From: Dinochytrium kinnereticum | Taxonomy: Eukaryota > Chytridiomycota > Chytridiomycetes > Chytridiales > Chytridiaceae | Assembly: GCA_027604005.1 (NCBI GenBank) | Contig: JADGJT010000015.1 | Coordinates: 1 to 64,000, forward strand | Length of the DNA: 64,000 nt | Reading direction: 5' to 3' | Shown: positions 36,157 through 47,708 of the stretch, piece after piece | How positions within the stretch are numbered: position 1 is the stretch's first letter | How the letters are laid out: each line of letters begins with the position of its first letter | The notes under the pieces: generated by a model | Database searches by the model: none | The model's input: only the letters and a program-made list of their open reading frames with translations | What the model was told of the DNA's origin: nothing | Translations under genes and position numbers: made by a program

Positions 36157-37909
36157 ATGGGTGTGCCACAAACTAACGATGCATATCTGCTGGCTCTGGA
36201 AGTGGAGGGCGGACAGGGTGAGAGAACCCTCCTCGAAAGCCTTCAAGATCTTCTAAAAGATCTGCAAGGTAGGATATCTGAACTTTACTTCATGCGTTGA
36301 CACAGTTGGCAGGGAAAAAGCGCACCCAAGATGACGTGGTGGCACTGGTTCCTTTGCTAGCAGAGGTCCTGGCGAAAAGTATTGACAGCAGTATTGTTGA
36401 CATTTGCTGTCAGTGCCTCGAGAATTGTGCATATCATGTCTCTTCTTCTGAGCTTTTTAATACGTATGAGGTGACCATCACGCCAGACTACATGTTAACA
36501 CATACCAGCTCTTCATTTTCCAGTCTCTTTGTCATTTGTCATCGAGGATTCGCCAGATGACTTTACGCATTATTGAGAGTAAATTGAAAACGGTTGTAGA
36601 CGTATCGCACTTCGTAAGCGCCTCTTTTTAACATCCTCCTAACCCCTATTAGATTAATTCCAAATTCTTTATAAGAGTACTGGAAACTTTGGAGGATGAT
36701 AAGCAAATTAGCCAGTCGGAAAGGGTTCTTGAGCTGCTTGATAAAGTGAGTGAGTTCACGCCAGATTTTTGATTCTCATACCTTCAAGATTTCACACGGA
36801 GGCCTTTTTGCAGGACAGCTTGGCGCTAATTTCGAGAACTGGTGCCATTCAGCTCTAAGAAAAGGCAGTGTTGTTAAATGTCGTGTTTATGAACTCGCGC
36901 TCAAAACTTTCAGGGGCGAGGCGACCCCTTTGGCGACGATGATACTCAGAGTAATGACTGAGGATTTAGACTCCTCTGATTTCACCCTCATTCTAAGCGC
37001 TTTAGAGCTCGCTTCCCAGGTTCTCCTTTGATACATTCTTCTTGATTAACATACCATCAGATGCTGATTTATTCAAACGCCCCGCACTTTCTGGAAATGA
37101 CTGGATTCCTTTCAAAAGTTGCTAGTATGATCGACACCATACTTTTTAGCAACGACTCAGATCCCATCCTCTCCGCTCTCGTATCTCCGTCTATATTTGC
37201 TTTCATGGCAAAACTTGTGAAGCATCATCCTCACTATCTGGATGTCTTAGAAAGATCCTACACTTTATCTCGACGTGTTAAGAGAGGGACAGAGTCCGAG
37301 TCTGACGAGATTCTTACCCACGCGTTCCTTCTTCTGGGCGGTATGATCAGCACTAAAGATGGCCTAATCTGGGTTGATGCCAACGTGCCGTCGGCCATTA
37401 CTCATGCCCAAGAAGCAATACGCAATAAGACGGGGATAGTCAAATCGGCGGCTCTGAACTGTTTTTGCAGTCTGCTTGAGGAAGATGTAAAGTACCCTGG
37501 GGAGGAAGTCGGGATCATCTGTGAGAAGATTTTTGATGGAATCGGTGGAATTTCGGGGTCACTAGGCTTGGTTGAACGGGCGGTCGAAGACCATGACACG
37601 CTCTCCGCATATGCTATTTTGAATAACCTTTTCCGGTTTGCGTGGGGAGTTCGTCGTATACACAACAATGGTGCGGTTGTGACCTTTTTGTTCAACACTC
37701 CAAGGAGCCACAAGGAAAAGGTGGGGAAAAACTAGTCGGACATTTAGCATTCTAACACGACAAAGTCATTGAGAGATGGTCTTCTGCACACCATCATTGC
37801 TATGCCCAATGTCGATGCTATTTTACCCTCAGAATTGCTGAAAAGATTCCAAGATCTTTTGACTGAGAGAGTTATCCCGACACCAGCTGTTGCTTATATG
37901 GAGGCTTGA
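36157..37909 (+). CDS. 26S proteasome assembly chaperone, PSMD5/S5B (Hsm3-like)
   Basis: PSMD5 binds the C-terminal part of Rpt1 and helps build the 19S base. The product is an all-helical HEAT/ARM-type protein of about 470 aa: an early helix pair ([13 protein letters not shown]), [37 protein letters not shown] (matching the human RYRVYELIIE block), [34 protein letters not shown], then [14 protein letters not shown] near the end and [17 protein letters not shown] at the C terminus. Six short introns. The call rests on the order of helices and on human-like segments, with no catalytic motif to check. Another HEAT-repeat protein is the alternative. Confidence 0.72.
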
Positions 37910-37953
37910 TAAATACAATCTATTAAGACTTCTTTGGCTCTATAGGCACCTTA

Positions 37954-39625
37954 TTACGCGGGCGGCAGAAGGCGCTGTGACGATGACAGAACGCACTCCA
38001 GCTGACCGAGACACTGTAACAACGTCTCATGAAGCTCGATCTCCTGGTGAATTTTCCTCTTCAGCCTGATGAAAAGCTCATCAATAATCGTTGATTGCCC
38101 AATGACCTGTGAATACATATCTATCAAAGTATTAGCGAAGACGCATCATCGAGAAAATCTTACCTAACACCATATTCGCAACGACAATCAATAATCTACT
38201 ATACTTTGGATTTGTCAAGTACTTTACTAGGAACCGGGCAATCGGCTCCAGCGCAATATCATCCCTCCCGCCTAAGGCAACCGTCAGACCGTTCCGGTAT
38301 ACCAACTCTTCCAGCAAACTCACAACCACAATGGGTGATTGCTTTGTCTCCAAGACAGCGTCCAAAGCCTTTGAGTACTCAAAGGATTTGAGGAGCTTGT
38401 CATAGGCTTTGAAACGCCTTCTGCGACGACCCTCAACCTTGATGTCGGTGTCCGATGGCCTGTAAGACGACCCGCGCTGGTAATATTTGAAAGTGCCGCC
38501 CTTCAACTCATCATTATTGCTCTGAGCTTTAGCTATGTCTTGTGTCTTCAAGACGCGATGCCGGATGGAAAGAAGACCAGTTGACATTCCAACGACAAGG
38601 TGTGAATTCGAAGGCGATGCCCCGACACTCAAAATGGGCGATGGATACTTCATGCTATAGGTTACTTTGTAATCCGAAGTGCTATAGATCTTGACGTGGT
38701 GGTCAAGGGATCCTGTGATGATTCGCGTCCTGGATCCATCCAGGCACAGTGAGGTGATGGTCTTTTGGTGATTACAGAGATTTTGGAAGAGGGATCCACC
38801 GCTCAGAACATTCCAGATCTTCAAGCGGTTCGCACCCGCAGAGGCGATGATGGATGTTCCTGGAAGGAAAAGGACAGACTCTACAGGAGAGCCATGATCC
38901 ATGGTCAAAACACACGTCTTTGACCTTACGTCCCAGAGGCGGACAGTGTGATCGTATGACCCCGAGAGGACCATGTGGGGGTTGTCCTCACTGACGCATG
39001 CACTTCGAACATGATCCTGAAAGGAGGTAAGATAGTAGTCATAAGATACCAACGTACCGTATGATCATCCATGATATGCACAGCCTCTTGCGACGGAATA
39101 TCCCACAATCTCACAGTTTTGTCATCGGACGCCGACAATACATGGTTTAAGTTCCCCGAGAATTTGGTCACTCGAACAGCATCCTTATGCCCCTGAAAAG
39201 TTCTTAAGATTGCCCGGCTTCCCAGGTCAAAGATCTTAAAGGTCAGAAACGCATGGTTCATCATCATCTACCTGCACGGTACCAGCCGCATCACCAGCGA
39301 TAAGCAACTTCCCGTCGTTCCTAATGTACCCGCTGAATGCAACATCCTTAAACCTCGAGATGGTTTTCTTAACAACATGTGTCGCCTGGTTGTATATTTG
39401 CACTCTGGCTGAAGAGGTGACTGCGAAATCATGTGGGGCGGAAGGGGAGAAGTGGATGGATGTGACGGATGCGAACTCCTTGACAAGGATTGGGCTCTGG
39501 AAGGCATTTAGCGCTGACTTCTCCCCAGTGATAACTACCTTGAATTTACTCCAGTACTTTGACTCTGCCGTCTTCTTCCCTCGTGAGGATTCGACTCGCT
39601 TGATTGCCAGAGGTTTGTAGTCCAT
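37954..39625 (-). CDS. UTP15: U3 snoRNP subunit UTP15 (WD40)
   Basis: Part of the t-UTP/UtpA subcomplex that starts small-subunit processome assembly on pre-rRNA. It starts MDYKPLAIKRV. WD40 repeats include FSGNLNHVLSASDDKTVRLW, VLSGSYDHTVRLWDVRS and RIITGSLDHHVKIY. The family's C-terminal helical domain follows (RRRRFKAYDKLLKSFEYSKA, LEELVYRNGLTVALGGRD), ending at tandem stops (TAATAA, 37956-37951). At least three introns. It converges on the PSMD5-like gene with about 45 bp between stops. Confidence 0.95.
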
Positions 39626-40025
39626 TTCAACAAAGAAAAGGAAAAAAAAAAAGATTGTCACAACCAGAAAAAAAAAGTCCAGGCTGTAAATACTGGTATA
39701 CATGGATTAGTGGAGAGAGCGAGAGCGAGCGAGAGAGAGAGAAAAGAGGAATCGTTTGATTTATTGGATATAACGCTCTGATTTTTAATATGAACAGAGC
39801 GTTCAACTGTGTAGTTGTTCTTAAAAGCAAGCTTCTATATCGTGCTCGAACCTTTGTCCAATTCTTTTTTGAAACTTGATGCAACCCTTAGCCGTCTTAT
39901 TCAGAGAGTTGTTCTTCATTCTTGCACCTTGACTTTGCTTGTGCATTTGGAACAGAATACCTGGTTTGTTTTTGGTAAACGTTGCAGGTTGTCACGTAGT
40001 CAAACTTTGAAAAAAAGCAAAGACA
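39626..40025. other. Divergent spacer with GA-rich microsatellite
   Basis: About 400 bp between the UTP15 start (minus) and the uL23m start (plus). It contains a GAGA/GAGC tract at about 39714-39745 and T/A runs near 39636-39676. It presumably holds both promoters; no gene is seen. Confidence 0.45.
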
Positions 40026-40484
40026 ATGAATCTACCAGGTGGGTGGGAGCTCTGCATACACCTCGACGGAGCGTTAACGCATCCTTAATCATCAGCTGGC
40101 GCAAGCCTCTTCTTTCCCAACATCACACTCAAGCTGGTCCGCTCAAGCCTTCCCCCTCACCAAGCCGTCTTCCGTGTTCCCCCAAGCCTGAATAAGCTGG
40201 ACATCACCTCACTGTTGACATCTCTGTATGGAATTGATATTGTGGATGTTAGAACAATGAATTACCTCGGCCGTACACATAGAGATCGGCGGGGAAGACC
40301 ATCACAATCTGCTGCATTCAAAAAGGTCATCGTCACCATGAAAGAAGACTTCAACTTCCCGCATCCCTCAACGTCTCTTGCTGGATCCGAAATTCTCCCG
40401 ATTGTTATACCTAACCGTGCTCCCGTTAAGAAGTTCAAGCATCTTCTGCCCAAAGCAGATGAGACACCTGATGATTCAAAATAA
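40026..40484 (+). CDS. Mitochondrial large-subunit ribosomal protein uL23m
   Basis: A mitoribosomal protein near the exit tunnel. A 13-base first coding exon (ATG AAT CTA CCA G, 40026-40038) joins over an intron ending ATCATCAG to GASLFFPNITLKLVRSSLPP. Family blocks are VFRVPPSLNKLDITSLLTSL, YGIDIVDVRTMNYLG and KKVIVTMKEDFNFP. It ends at TAA 40482-40484. The start codon of the next gene (TYSND1) is only 19 bp further on the same strand. Confidence 0.87.
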
Positions 40485-40503
40485 ATAGTCATTTGTACAA
40501 ACA

Positions 40504-42207
40504 ATGAAGGGCACTGCTGTTTTAATAGGAACAAAATCGGGTTTCAAAGCAGCCACGAAACCAACGCCAAGCTTTGCATCAGGCATTCATTTAATAGACA
40601 CGGATTGTCTTCTTTCCCGTCCTTTGGCACGGGAGGGCTCTGACATTTTCTATGAACGAAGAGAGCACAGCAGGCCGATCGAAATCCGCCCCGCCAATAA
40701 GCTTTTCATTCAGAAGACTTTCGAAGTGATAGATGCGTTATTGAGAAGCGATTCCTCATGGAGTTTTCCAAAGGAATATAAAAGCAAGCCGGAGGAAATC
40801 TCAACATTGCAGTTATACCAAACTGTGCATCAGAAGAATGGTCAAGAAGAAGGACACCAATTCTCAATGCACAACGAGAAAGTCCTTGAGGTAAGTATTT
40901 AAATCTTTTTTACGGGAATTGGAGTTTAATTCTTTCAGAAAGGGGATCAAGTTTATCTCATTTGTTCGCCTTTTGGATCGCAAGCCCCCGGAGTTTTCTT
41001 GAACACTTTTCTTCATGGCAGTGTGTCCAATATTCTTAAACACGGTAAATCACCTGCGCTTGGTCTGCTAGATACACGTTTTCTTCCAGGGATGGAAGGC
41101 GCCCCAGTGATTTGCCGACAAACAAACAGCTGTGTTGGGGTAAGGGTTTCCCATGAGACAAATACTAAGAATTGAAGGTAATCATTCCGCCACTTCTGAG
41201 AAACGATGTAAATGGATTTGATCTCTGCTTCTTTATTCCGTGGTCAATCATTCGCCATGAGTTAGAGGATGCAAAACCACCATTACTACCGAAGTATCGC
41301 GCGGATAACAGCAGAAAGACAGATCTTTCAGCTCATATTAGACGCGCGTGCAATTCAATAGTTCTTGTGACCATATCTGACACGTGGGGTACTGGAGTTT
41401 TCATAACTGCCAATGGACATCTCTTGACAAACGGCCATGTCGTTCGGCCATATATCAATCGTTCCGGATTGTCAAGCATTTTAAGAGTGAGATACACGCA
41501 AGACGGAAACATAATGAAGTCTGAAGCCAAGCTTTTGTATATTTCCTCAGACTTTTGGGATATAGCAATATTGAAAGTTGATTTTAAAGATAGCGTTTGT
41601 TATGAATACCTATCAATAGAACAACCCAAATCTGGAGATTTCTCTGTAGCAATCGGCTATGGAGGGTTTAAGCCAACAAGTCTCATCAGCGGCCCATCAG
41701 TTTCAATAGGAATGTTTGGAAAAAGGCTTTTAAATCCTCGAAACGGGGAGGTCGCTCGTTTACAGAGCTCTTCCCTAATTCAGAATGGATCAAGGTTTCT
41801 TTATTGACTTCGGATTTGAAATATGCTCACCAAGTTAAATAGTGGGGGAGCGTTGTTTAGATATGCCAATAACAAGCTGACATTGGTCGGGATTTTAACC
41901 TCCAACCTCATCATATCTTCCAACAAATTGGTTATTCCTTTCATTAGTTACGCAATTCCAATTCAATCGTTATTCAATCATCTAAGAAGATATCTTGATG
42001 AAGAAAGTACGTGAGGAACGATTTAGTCTTTGCTTATTGATGCTACCGATGCATAATCATTTACATGCTCTTATATTAGATGTTGACGTCCTTTACCCCT
42101 TATCCTTTCTTGGGAACAAGTTCTCAGATTTTTGGCCCTCTGAGCCTCCAACTACTGTAAAGAAGGATAATTGGGCTCGAGTCTTTATATACAGGTCAAG
42201 GCTTTAG
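40504..42207 (+). CDS. Peroxisomal leader-peptide-processing protease (TYSND1/Deg15)
   Basis: A trypsin-like protease that removes PTS2 presequences and processes some PTS1 enzymes in peroxisomes. The N-terminal half has the inactive-like domain (QVYLICSPFGSQAPGVFLNT, LPGMEGAPV). The catalytic half has GTGVFITANGHLLTNGHVV (His), DFWDIAILKVD (Asp) and GSSGGALF, whose catalytic Ser codon AGT is assembled across an intron (AG|T, acceptor near 41843). The frame without the last intron stops at 42014 (LDEEST). Splicing the GTACGT donor (42007) to the acceptor TTATATTAG (42072-42080) continues in frame to a C-terminal S-R-L, a standard type 1 peroxisomal signal, at 42207. I take this as the true end. 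Confidence 0.88.
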
Positions 42208-42271
42208 TAAAGCTGCTTGTAGCCAAAGAGACTAGGCTCGATAGGCGAAGCTACACGACTGTCTGAAGAAA

Positions 42272-43688
42272 TTAGGGTTCAGGGCTCAGCGAGTCCTCGA
42301 TGTGTGAGTCTGGAATAAGTGTATGACTCTCGACATGCGTATCTAGCAAGTTCGTTTATCATCAGTAACGTGTTCTGGCCACAAAATAAACAGTTGAACG
42401 GCAAACCCACCTGTTTTAAATCCGTTTCGATAACATTGCTCGCATAAATCAAACTCCGCAGGTTCACAATCTCGGCAATGCCATCGCATCTAGTGAATGC
42501 CATTGGATTATATTTATGGAATTATACTCACACCTAGTATAGGCTCCAGCTTGCAGCCATCACACTGAATATTATTAGGTCTTCAGATTTTAGCATTACG
42601 TACTTGAAAATCATAATGGATCATAATTTCTTTGTCTTTCTGTTTTTTCAATTTTCCCATTAACTGTATAGAGCTCATGTGTAAGTGTCGGAAAAAAAAG
42701 CACTTTTCTCACTTTGCTAAGATCCCTAGGGACTTTCGCAACGGAAGTACTTAAATACTTCGCCCCCGATGTCCTTAAATGACGTTAGTACCTATTCTGA
42801 AATATTATGTGAACCTTGCCGTTGTATTGGATAATCGGACCTGTAAGCTCACTTTGGATTTGTTCCATGTTTTCTGAAACTATTAGCTTTTAGCAAAGCA
42901 AACTTAAGTACGTTATCTGCCATGATCTTTTGCAGATGAGTTGCAACCTAACGGAATCACTAGAAGGTTAAGGCTGAATGTAATACTTGAATTGAGGTCC
43001 TGGTTCCCAAATCTCTTGCAATCTTCTGGCATCGTGCGGCGTGGTTATCTTCCGCAGGATAAAGATCCAGAAGTGGTAGCAATTTTCGCTAATATGGTTA
43101 ATGCCGGTAGTCTTACTCACTATTACGTTCTCTTCATCGGTCCAAGGCAGATTAAATGTTGAAGATCTTACATCCTTTGCCTTACAGGATTGTGAGAACA
43201 AGAATCAAAAAAATGGGGGGAATCTTGATATATACAGTACTAGCCGCTTTCAATAAATCAGCAACGCCCGTTTGCCCATTCTCATAATTATTAGTTTCAT
43301 CTTCTTTATAGCATACCTTTACTGGTGGGAAAATGCTATATTTCAGCTTTTTTAAACGCAAGGGAATATGTTCTTGATATCAAATTAGAAAAAAATATCC
43401 AGCCATTCCACCATTTTTTTCTCTTTTCATGTTGATCTCACTCTCTTCTGGGAAAACTACGATAGATTGTGGGCGGGGGATGCCCAAAGGTTTCTATTGA
43501 CTAAGATGGGCCATTCAAAGATTGCGATTACCAACCTTTTGGATGATGTCATTTGCAAATGAAAGAGGGTCATCAAGAGCTTTGCGTTTAAGATTCTTGA
43601 GTCTTTCAATGTCTTTGTCCACTTGTTTGAGTTGGCTCTTCAGTAAAGTCAATGCATTGACAAGGGATGCATGTGTTTTGTCATCCAT
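42272..43688 (-). CDS. ZZZ3-like protein (Myb domain plus ZZ zinc finger)
   Basis: ZZZ3 is a histone-H3-reading subunit of the ATAC acetyltransferase complex in animals. The first exon (from 43688) encodes a coiled coil, ALTLLKSQLKQVDKDIERLK, then KALDDPLSFANDII. A Myb/SANT domain follows, split over introns: NLPWTDEEN joined to KLLPLLDLYPAE and KIARDLGTRT (about 43180-42960). The ZZ finger reads CDGCKLEPILG joined to MRWHCRDCEPAEFDLCEQCY (about 42577-42420), with all Cys pairs of the fold. The last exon ends SHIEDSLSPEP, stop 42274-42272. Several junctions in 43200-43400 are uncertain. Confidence 0.8.
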
Positions 43689-44235
43689 CTTTCACCAACG
43701 AAAAAAAAGTCATACAATAATGGCCAAAGTTGAGCAGCTAACTGTAATTATTGTTTAATATCTATTTCTTTTTCTTTGGGTGGCCAAGGTATAATCGCCC
43801 GGAGTGGGTCGCATCGTGCCAAAAAAAAAAGGGGGGGAGATTGAAGATGTAGCGGCTTGATGGTCCAAATCTTTGCGACTATCTAGAACTGACCGGAACA
43901 TGCAATAAGACAGAATGTGGCTTCAAATCAATCATGGCATTGCCAGAGAACTCCCAAAAAGGGGCAGTAAAGATGCAAGGGCTAATTTGTTTGATGTGGA
44001 TGGCAAATATACCCAGGAAAAAGATAGAGTGCAGCAAACGAAAGAAGAGTAAAGAATGAAGGTAGAACGAAGAAGGAAAGGATCTCAGAGGGTGGTGAAG
44101 AAAGCAGAATAAAGAATAATTACATCAGATAACATAGAACCAGAATATATTATTGAGCCAACGGGGTTATATTTGCTAATGTGTTAAGTAGAACAAGAAG
44201 TAGTGGATGCATCCTAGGTCTTGAACCATTAATGT
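43689..44235. other. Intergenic spacer
   Basis: About 550 bp between the ZZZ3-like start and the NDUFA1 stop, both on minus. It should contain the ZZZ3 promoter and the NDUFA1 3' end. There is an A/G run at 43821-43838. No gene is seen. Confidence 0.45.
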
Positions 44236-44604
44236 TTAGATAAAAGGCCGTTCCAACTCCCAGGCACTGTTGACTTTGAAGCTTTCAGGTGCCTGGGTCT
44301 GATCCTGAATGAAATATCAATATCAAGACTCCTATAATCCTTCCTTACAGATTGGAAGTTGACGTTTCCGGTAAGCCTACTGTCGCGCTCCATCATTCTC
44401 CTATCCCAACGATCCACATTGAACCGTTTGGGCTGTAGATTTGTATATTGGTTGGTTATCGAATATGCACAACTGCTAAACCTTTCCGTAGTTTTCAAAC
44501 TTCTGGTACTCTTTCAGCCCAGACCGGAAGGCGATGCCCAAGACACCAATGACTGCCAGCGCCGACAGCGCCTCGAGTGGCAAGATGAACTTGTTGAGCG
44601 ACAT
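44236..44604 (-). CDS. NADH:ubiquinone oxidoreductase subunit NDUFA1 (MWFE)
   Basis: A small accessory subunit of mitochondrial complex I in the inner membrane. Three exons: MSLNKFILPLEALSALAVIG (one membrane helix, through LGIAFRSGLK), then PKRFNVDRWDRRMMERDSRL with the family's MERDxRLTG block, then DQTQAPESFKVN to the stop (44238-44236). About 90 aa. Not found by simple open-frame length because it is split. Its start is 32 bp from the OTUD6-like start on plus. Confidence 0.88.
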
Positions 44605-44636
44605 TTTTCCACTTTGCAACGTTAGCTGTCGCACAA

Positions 44637-45964
44637 ATGGAGTTGTTGGAAGAGGTCCAGGCTAGGCATCGTAAAGAGGTGAAAGATCTTGCCGGGCAGA
44701 TTACGGCGCTCAAAAAATCAGTGACAAAAGGAGCTGGAGATAAGAAAAAAGTTTGTTGGCGGTCATAAGCATTAGACTCATGCTGGCTGCACTCAGAAAA
44801 AGGATGTCCAAGATCAGATGGCTGCGATGGAGGCTGAGCTTAAGGAGCGACATCAAAAAGAGATTGCGATGGCTAAGAGTAACACGTTAAATATAAAACC
44901 TGAGGGTGACGGTGGAGGAGTCAAGGATGTCGCAGAAGTCGTGGAATCCATAAATAACATTGAAATCTCGAATGAACTTGCTTCGGCCAGCACAGAAAAA
45001 GAGTCGAATTCAAAAAAGAAACCGAATAGACAGCAACAACGAAAGGTATTGATATTATTGTTTGAATCTATTAAAATAGAATGAATGAAAAGGCACGTAA
45101 GGCTGCAGAGTTTGAAGAAATGCGAAAACAGGTTGCTGAGGAGGTGGCAAACGCACCAAACATGCGAGAAGTAGAGATGAATGCTATTGAAAGTGCTTCG
45201 CGTCCACTTGGATTGTCGATACGCTCGGTTTGTCTTGGCGTTCCTTTCCACTTCTTTTTTCTACCTGTCGACTTACTATTGTGAAAGATAACTGCAGATG
45301 GTCACTGGTAAAGGCTTAACGAATAATGCAAACGATCTTACAAACCACATATAGCCTTTACAACGCTATTGCTCATCAAATCTCAGTACGCGATGAAAAA
45401 GAACTGAAGGTAAACGCGGTTAAAGCATTGTTTCTTTAATTATATATTAGCTTGCACATTCGATTCGAAAAATTGCTGCGGATTATTTGCGAAACCATTG
45501 TGATTCTTTTCTACCTTTTGTTGCAGGTGATATGGATAAGGACTTGACAGATGGTTGACGCTGTTTTGATTATTTAGACATAACCCTCTTCTTCCCTTTT
45601 TTTCTAGAGGATTACGAGAAATATTGCGACGATGTAGAAAATTCAGCAACATGGGGTGGCCAAATCGAGGTAAGCTTTAGTCCCAGCTCTTTTATAATGT
45701 CTCTCTATCCTACTCTTTTCATCTAAGCTACTATAAATATATAGCTACAAGCATTATCCCAGGCGTTGAAAAGGCAAATCCATGTGTTTCAGATGAACAC
45801 GCCAGTTATCAAAATCGGAGAGGACTTTCCTGGCGAACCCTTAACAATATCGTAAGCATTTTTTTCTGGTTTGAACTAAACCTCTTTTTCCACATAGATA
45901 TCACAGACATTATTTCGGATTAGGAGAGCACTATAATTCACTGGTCCCATCCTCGGAATCTTAA
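44637..45964 (+). CDS. OTU-domain deubiquitinase, OTUD6 type
   Basis: A cysteine protease that removes ubiquitin. The N-terminal coiled coil (MELLEEVQARHRKEVKDLAG, KELKERHQKEIAM type) and Lys-rich linker match OTUD6B. The OTU domain is spread over many short exons. ITADGHC with the catalytic Cys codon split TG|C across an intron (45308|45355) leads into LYNAIAHQI. Then come DYLRNHCDSFLPFV, EKYCDDVENSATWGGQIELQ and YHRHYFGLGEHYNS, which holds the catalytic His. The stop is 45962-45964. All junctions checked keep frame. Confidence 0.92.
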
Positions 45965-46065
45965 TATATATATACTGTCTAAATACTCGAGGGAATTAAC
46001 GCCAGGTTGACCTCTTTGATACCAGAGCAGTTCTTTTTTTTTTTTTTGAAAAAATTTGATTTTGA

Positions 46066-47599
46066 ATGGAGTGTCCAGTCTGTGCCATCACACTGGCTGG
46101 AACCGCTGCAGATGAGGTTCACGTCAACTTCTGCCTGGATTCCCAATTCCGCGCTGCCGGAGCCCATAAGCCACCGTCTCCAGTGAATTGTATTCTTTGT
46201 AATTTGGAGATAACCCATATGAGTTTGGCAAGGAGAGAGGCCCATGTCAACAAATGCTTAGACTTTGAGAGCGTTACGGCGTTAAGGAACGACAGAAAGG
46301 ACTTGAAAATTGGATGCGTACTCAGCCTGTCGGAGGGCTCATCAATTCTAACAGGTCTGCCTCAAGGAAATCCAAAACTGGCTGCTGCTTCAGATAAAGT
46401 TAGCAGAAGCTTCAAAGCCGGACTTTGCAAGGAGTTGTGCACTTCCATAAAAGGCGGAACTTACCAACGTGAAAAGGGTTTCGATGAACTCTCACCTAAG
46501 CCAAAATTGAGAAAGAAAAAGGATAGGGATCAGAAGGACGCATTCCTGATGGTTTACAATTCTTCCGATGACGAATTTGCTGGCACGTTTAAGCAGGTTC
46601 ACTATACATACAACCCTGATTCAGGATTTCTGGACGCGGAGCTAGATTTAGCTAAAAAGTTGTCTAAAAGAGCTGTCTCCACTTCCGTAAGAATGGGGAA
46701 GGGGAAGACGCGAAGGCGTGAATTACAGCCTGCATCCCCCGTTCTCTTCGGATTCGAGGTCACAGAATTAATGGTTAAGAGATTTCGACTTCTGTCGATC
46801 CGGCCGGAGAGTTTTACCAAGAGACGGGATATTCTAAGCAAGAGTAAAAGTCGTATTTTAAGACACTACAGAAATTATAAAAGCCTGTGGAAAGCTTCTT
46901 CTTCACCGATCGAGGACCCACTGTGGCGACTTGAAGTGATGCAGCCTTATAATACTACGACAGGAATTGAATGCGATCTTGAGTATCTTTCCGACAAATC
47001 GACCGATGAGTCGAATGAGACTGATGGTAATTTATTTTCTTTTTTTTAATACACGTCTGATAGCCATGTTTTAAGCCTCATATGAAACCGACAATACTGC
47101 TCGATACAGCACCAGTGACGAGGTATATCCTATATCCAAGGTACTCACATTTTTTCTAAGTTCACTTTTCTGATTTGAACCCGTAGAGGGCTGCTAATCC
47201 CAATTTAACTCCATGTAAATATATTGACCTGGTATACGTCCTCTTTCTTTTGTCGATTTGTTAATATGCTATTTTGGAAGACTTTTACCCTTTCCGACTC
47301 CGATTCCGACCCAGCATCCATCCTTACACCCATAAATCAGAATATTGAAATGGCCTCAGAAGAATCTATGCTGGCTGTTATAAAGGGTGACTCGGACCTC
47401 TATCAACGACTACTGTTTTATGAGGTGTGTTTTTTCGCTTTTAAACAAAATATCGGTCTAATGCCAATAGCCTGTGCATGTTGATGAAGTTTTATGTAAA
47501 TTTCGTGCTGCTGGGATAGTTTGCCGGAGGCTGGAGGTGGAATCATTTCTGGCATCCAAAGGTGTTTTGCACTTCAAGGACTCGACACGAAATAGCTAA
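46066..47599 (+). CDS. SLX4: SLX4-like structure-specific endonuclease scaffold
   Basis: SLX4 activates the SLX1 nuclease on branched DNA and docks other repair factors. The N terminus has two UBZ4-type C2HC fingers in tandem, MECPVCAITLAGTAADEVHV with HVNFCLD, and CILCNLEITHM with HVNKCLD. The middle is basic and low in conservation. The C-terminal SLX1-binding helices (EESMLAVIKGDSDLYQRLLF, then over an intron VDEVLCKFRAAGIVCRRLEV) match the conserved SLX4 C-terminal domain. The end is HFKDSTRNS. It is shorter than animal SLX4, with no obvious BTB or XPF-binding region, as in fungi. Confidence 0.83.
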
Positions 47600-47708
47600 G
47601 TTAAAAGGCCAGCATCAAGACGGGCAAGGAAGGTCACAGCTAAATGACGTAATCGCGGTGGAGTTTAAAATGGCGTAGACCATTTATTACTTATATATGT
47701 GTTTATAT

